Source: Chloroflexota bacterium
GTDB lineage: Bacteria > Chloroflexota > Ktedonobacteria > Ktedonobacterales > Ktedonobacteraceae
Assembly (NCBI GenBank): GCA_005879655.1
Contig: VBJK01000459.1
Coordinates: 1 to 6,356, forward strand
DNA: 6,356 nt
Reading direction: 5' to 3'
Below the pieces are notes generated by a model. It saw nothing but the letters and a program-made list of their open reading frames with translations, was not told the origin of the DNA and searched no databases. How positions within the stretch are numbered: the first letter of the stretch is position 1; each line of letters starts with the position of its first letter. Below are positions 6,266 through 6,356 of the stretch, piece after piece. The position numbers were made by a program, and so were the translations under genes.

Positions 6266-6343
6266 GGCAGGTTTTCACGCAAAGGCTTTCGCGAAAATCT
6301 GTGTGTTTTTGTTGTATTGATTTTCATATGAAGCCTTCCTGCC
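6266..6343. repeat. Long stem-loop bounded by GGCAGG/CCTGCC (unit B)
   Basis: Three collinear inverted segments: GGCAGG (6266-6271) with CCTGCC (6338-6343), AAGGCTT (6282-6288) with AAGCCTT (6331-6337), and GAAAATC (6293-6299) with GATTTTC (6319-6325). They enclose a 19-nt T/G-rich loop. Ten extra bases (6272-6281) form a bulge in the left arm. It shares its boundary element with unit A in the opposite orientation. Confidence 0.6.
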
Positions 6344-6356
6344 ATTCTGTCCCCTT

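Larger units (their letters stand above)
6066..6356. other. Gene-free intergenic region with AGGCAGG repeats
   Basis: I see no credible gene in these 291 bases. They contain five copies of the core CCTGCC or its complement GGCAGG, at 6126-6131, 6149-6154, 6197-6202, 6266-6271 and 6338-6343. The outer copies at 6120-6133 and 6263-6276 are near-perfect inverted repeats (12 of 14 bases between GAAGGCAGGTGTTC and GGAGGCAGGTTTTC). The region ends at the window edge and may continue. Confidence 0.6.

Noticed and set aside
6145..6343. CRISPR array
   Set aside because: The repeated core is only 6-11 bp, orientation alternates and spacing is irregular, unlike direct repeats with uniform spacers.

Overview
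The window looks like a chromosomal piece of a mid-GC bacterium, most likely a Ktedonobacteria-type member of Chloroflexota. This is an inference from gene style only: stand-alone XRE-type HTH plus GAF regulators, cytoplasmic GAF-GAF histidine kinases, and tRNA genes without an encoded CCA. No phylogenetic marker is present, so the assignment is tentative.

Layout. 1-191 is a leader with at most a weak promoter. 192-2102 encodes a soluble GAF-GAF histidine kinase. It overlaps by ATGA (2099-2102) with 2099-3496, an NtrC-type response regulator (receiver, AAA+, Fis HTH), so the two form one translationally coupled two-component operon. Only 5 nt separate this operon from the convergent 3502-4506 gene on the minus strand, an HTH-GAF one-component regulator. 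Between that gene and the next is a divergent 244-bp promoter region with a small palindrome. 4751-5131 encodes a single-domain CheY-like receiver and 5328-5780 a small, basic two-TM membrane protein of unknown function. A well-formed promoter at 5817-5845 then drives tRNA-Pro(UGG) and tRNA-Gly(UCC), which are followed by a strong hairpin. The last 290 bp have no credible gene but contain two long stem-loops bounded by the same AGGCAGG/CCTGCC element.

How the genes fit together. The kinase should sense an intracellular signal through its GAF domains and phosphorylate the NtrC-like partner. That partner keeps its ATPase motifs, but the sigma-54-contacting GAFTGA loop reads YAFTDA. It therefore probably does not act as a classical sigma-54 activator. 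The HTH-GAF protein and the orphan receiver may belong to the same signalling neighbourhood, but nothing in the sequence proves it.

The most unusual observations are the YAFTDA enhancer-binding-protein homologue and the set of AGGCAGG-bounded palindromes at the right end.
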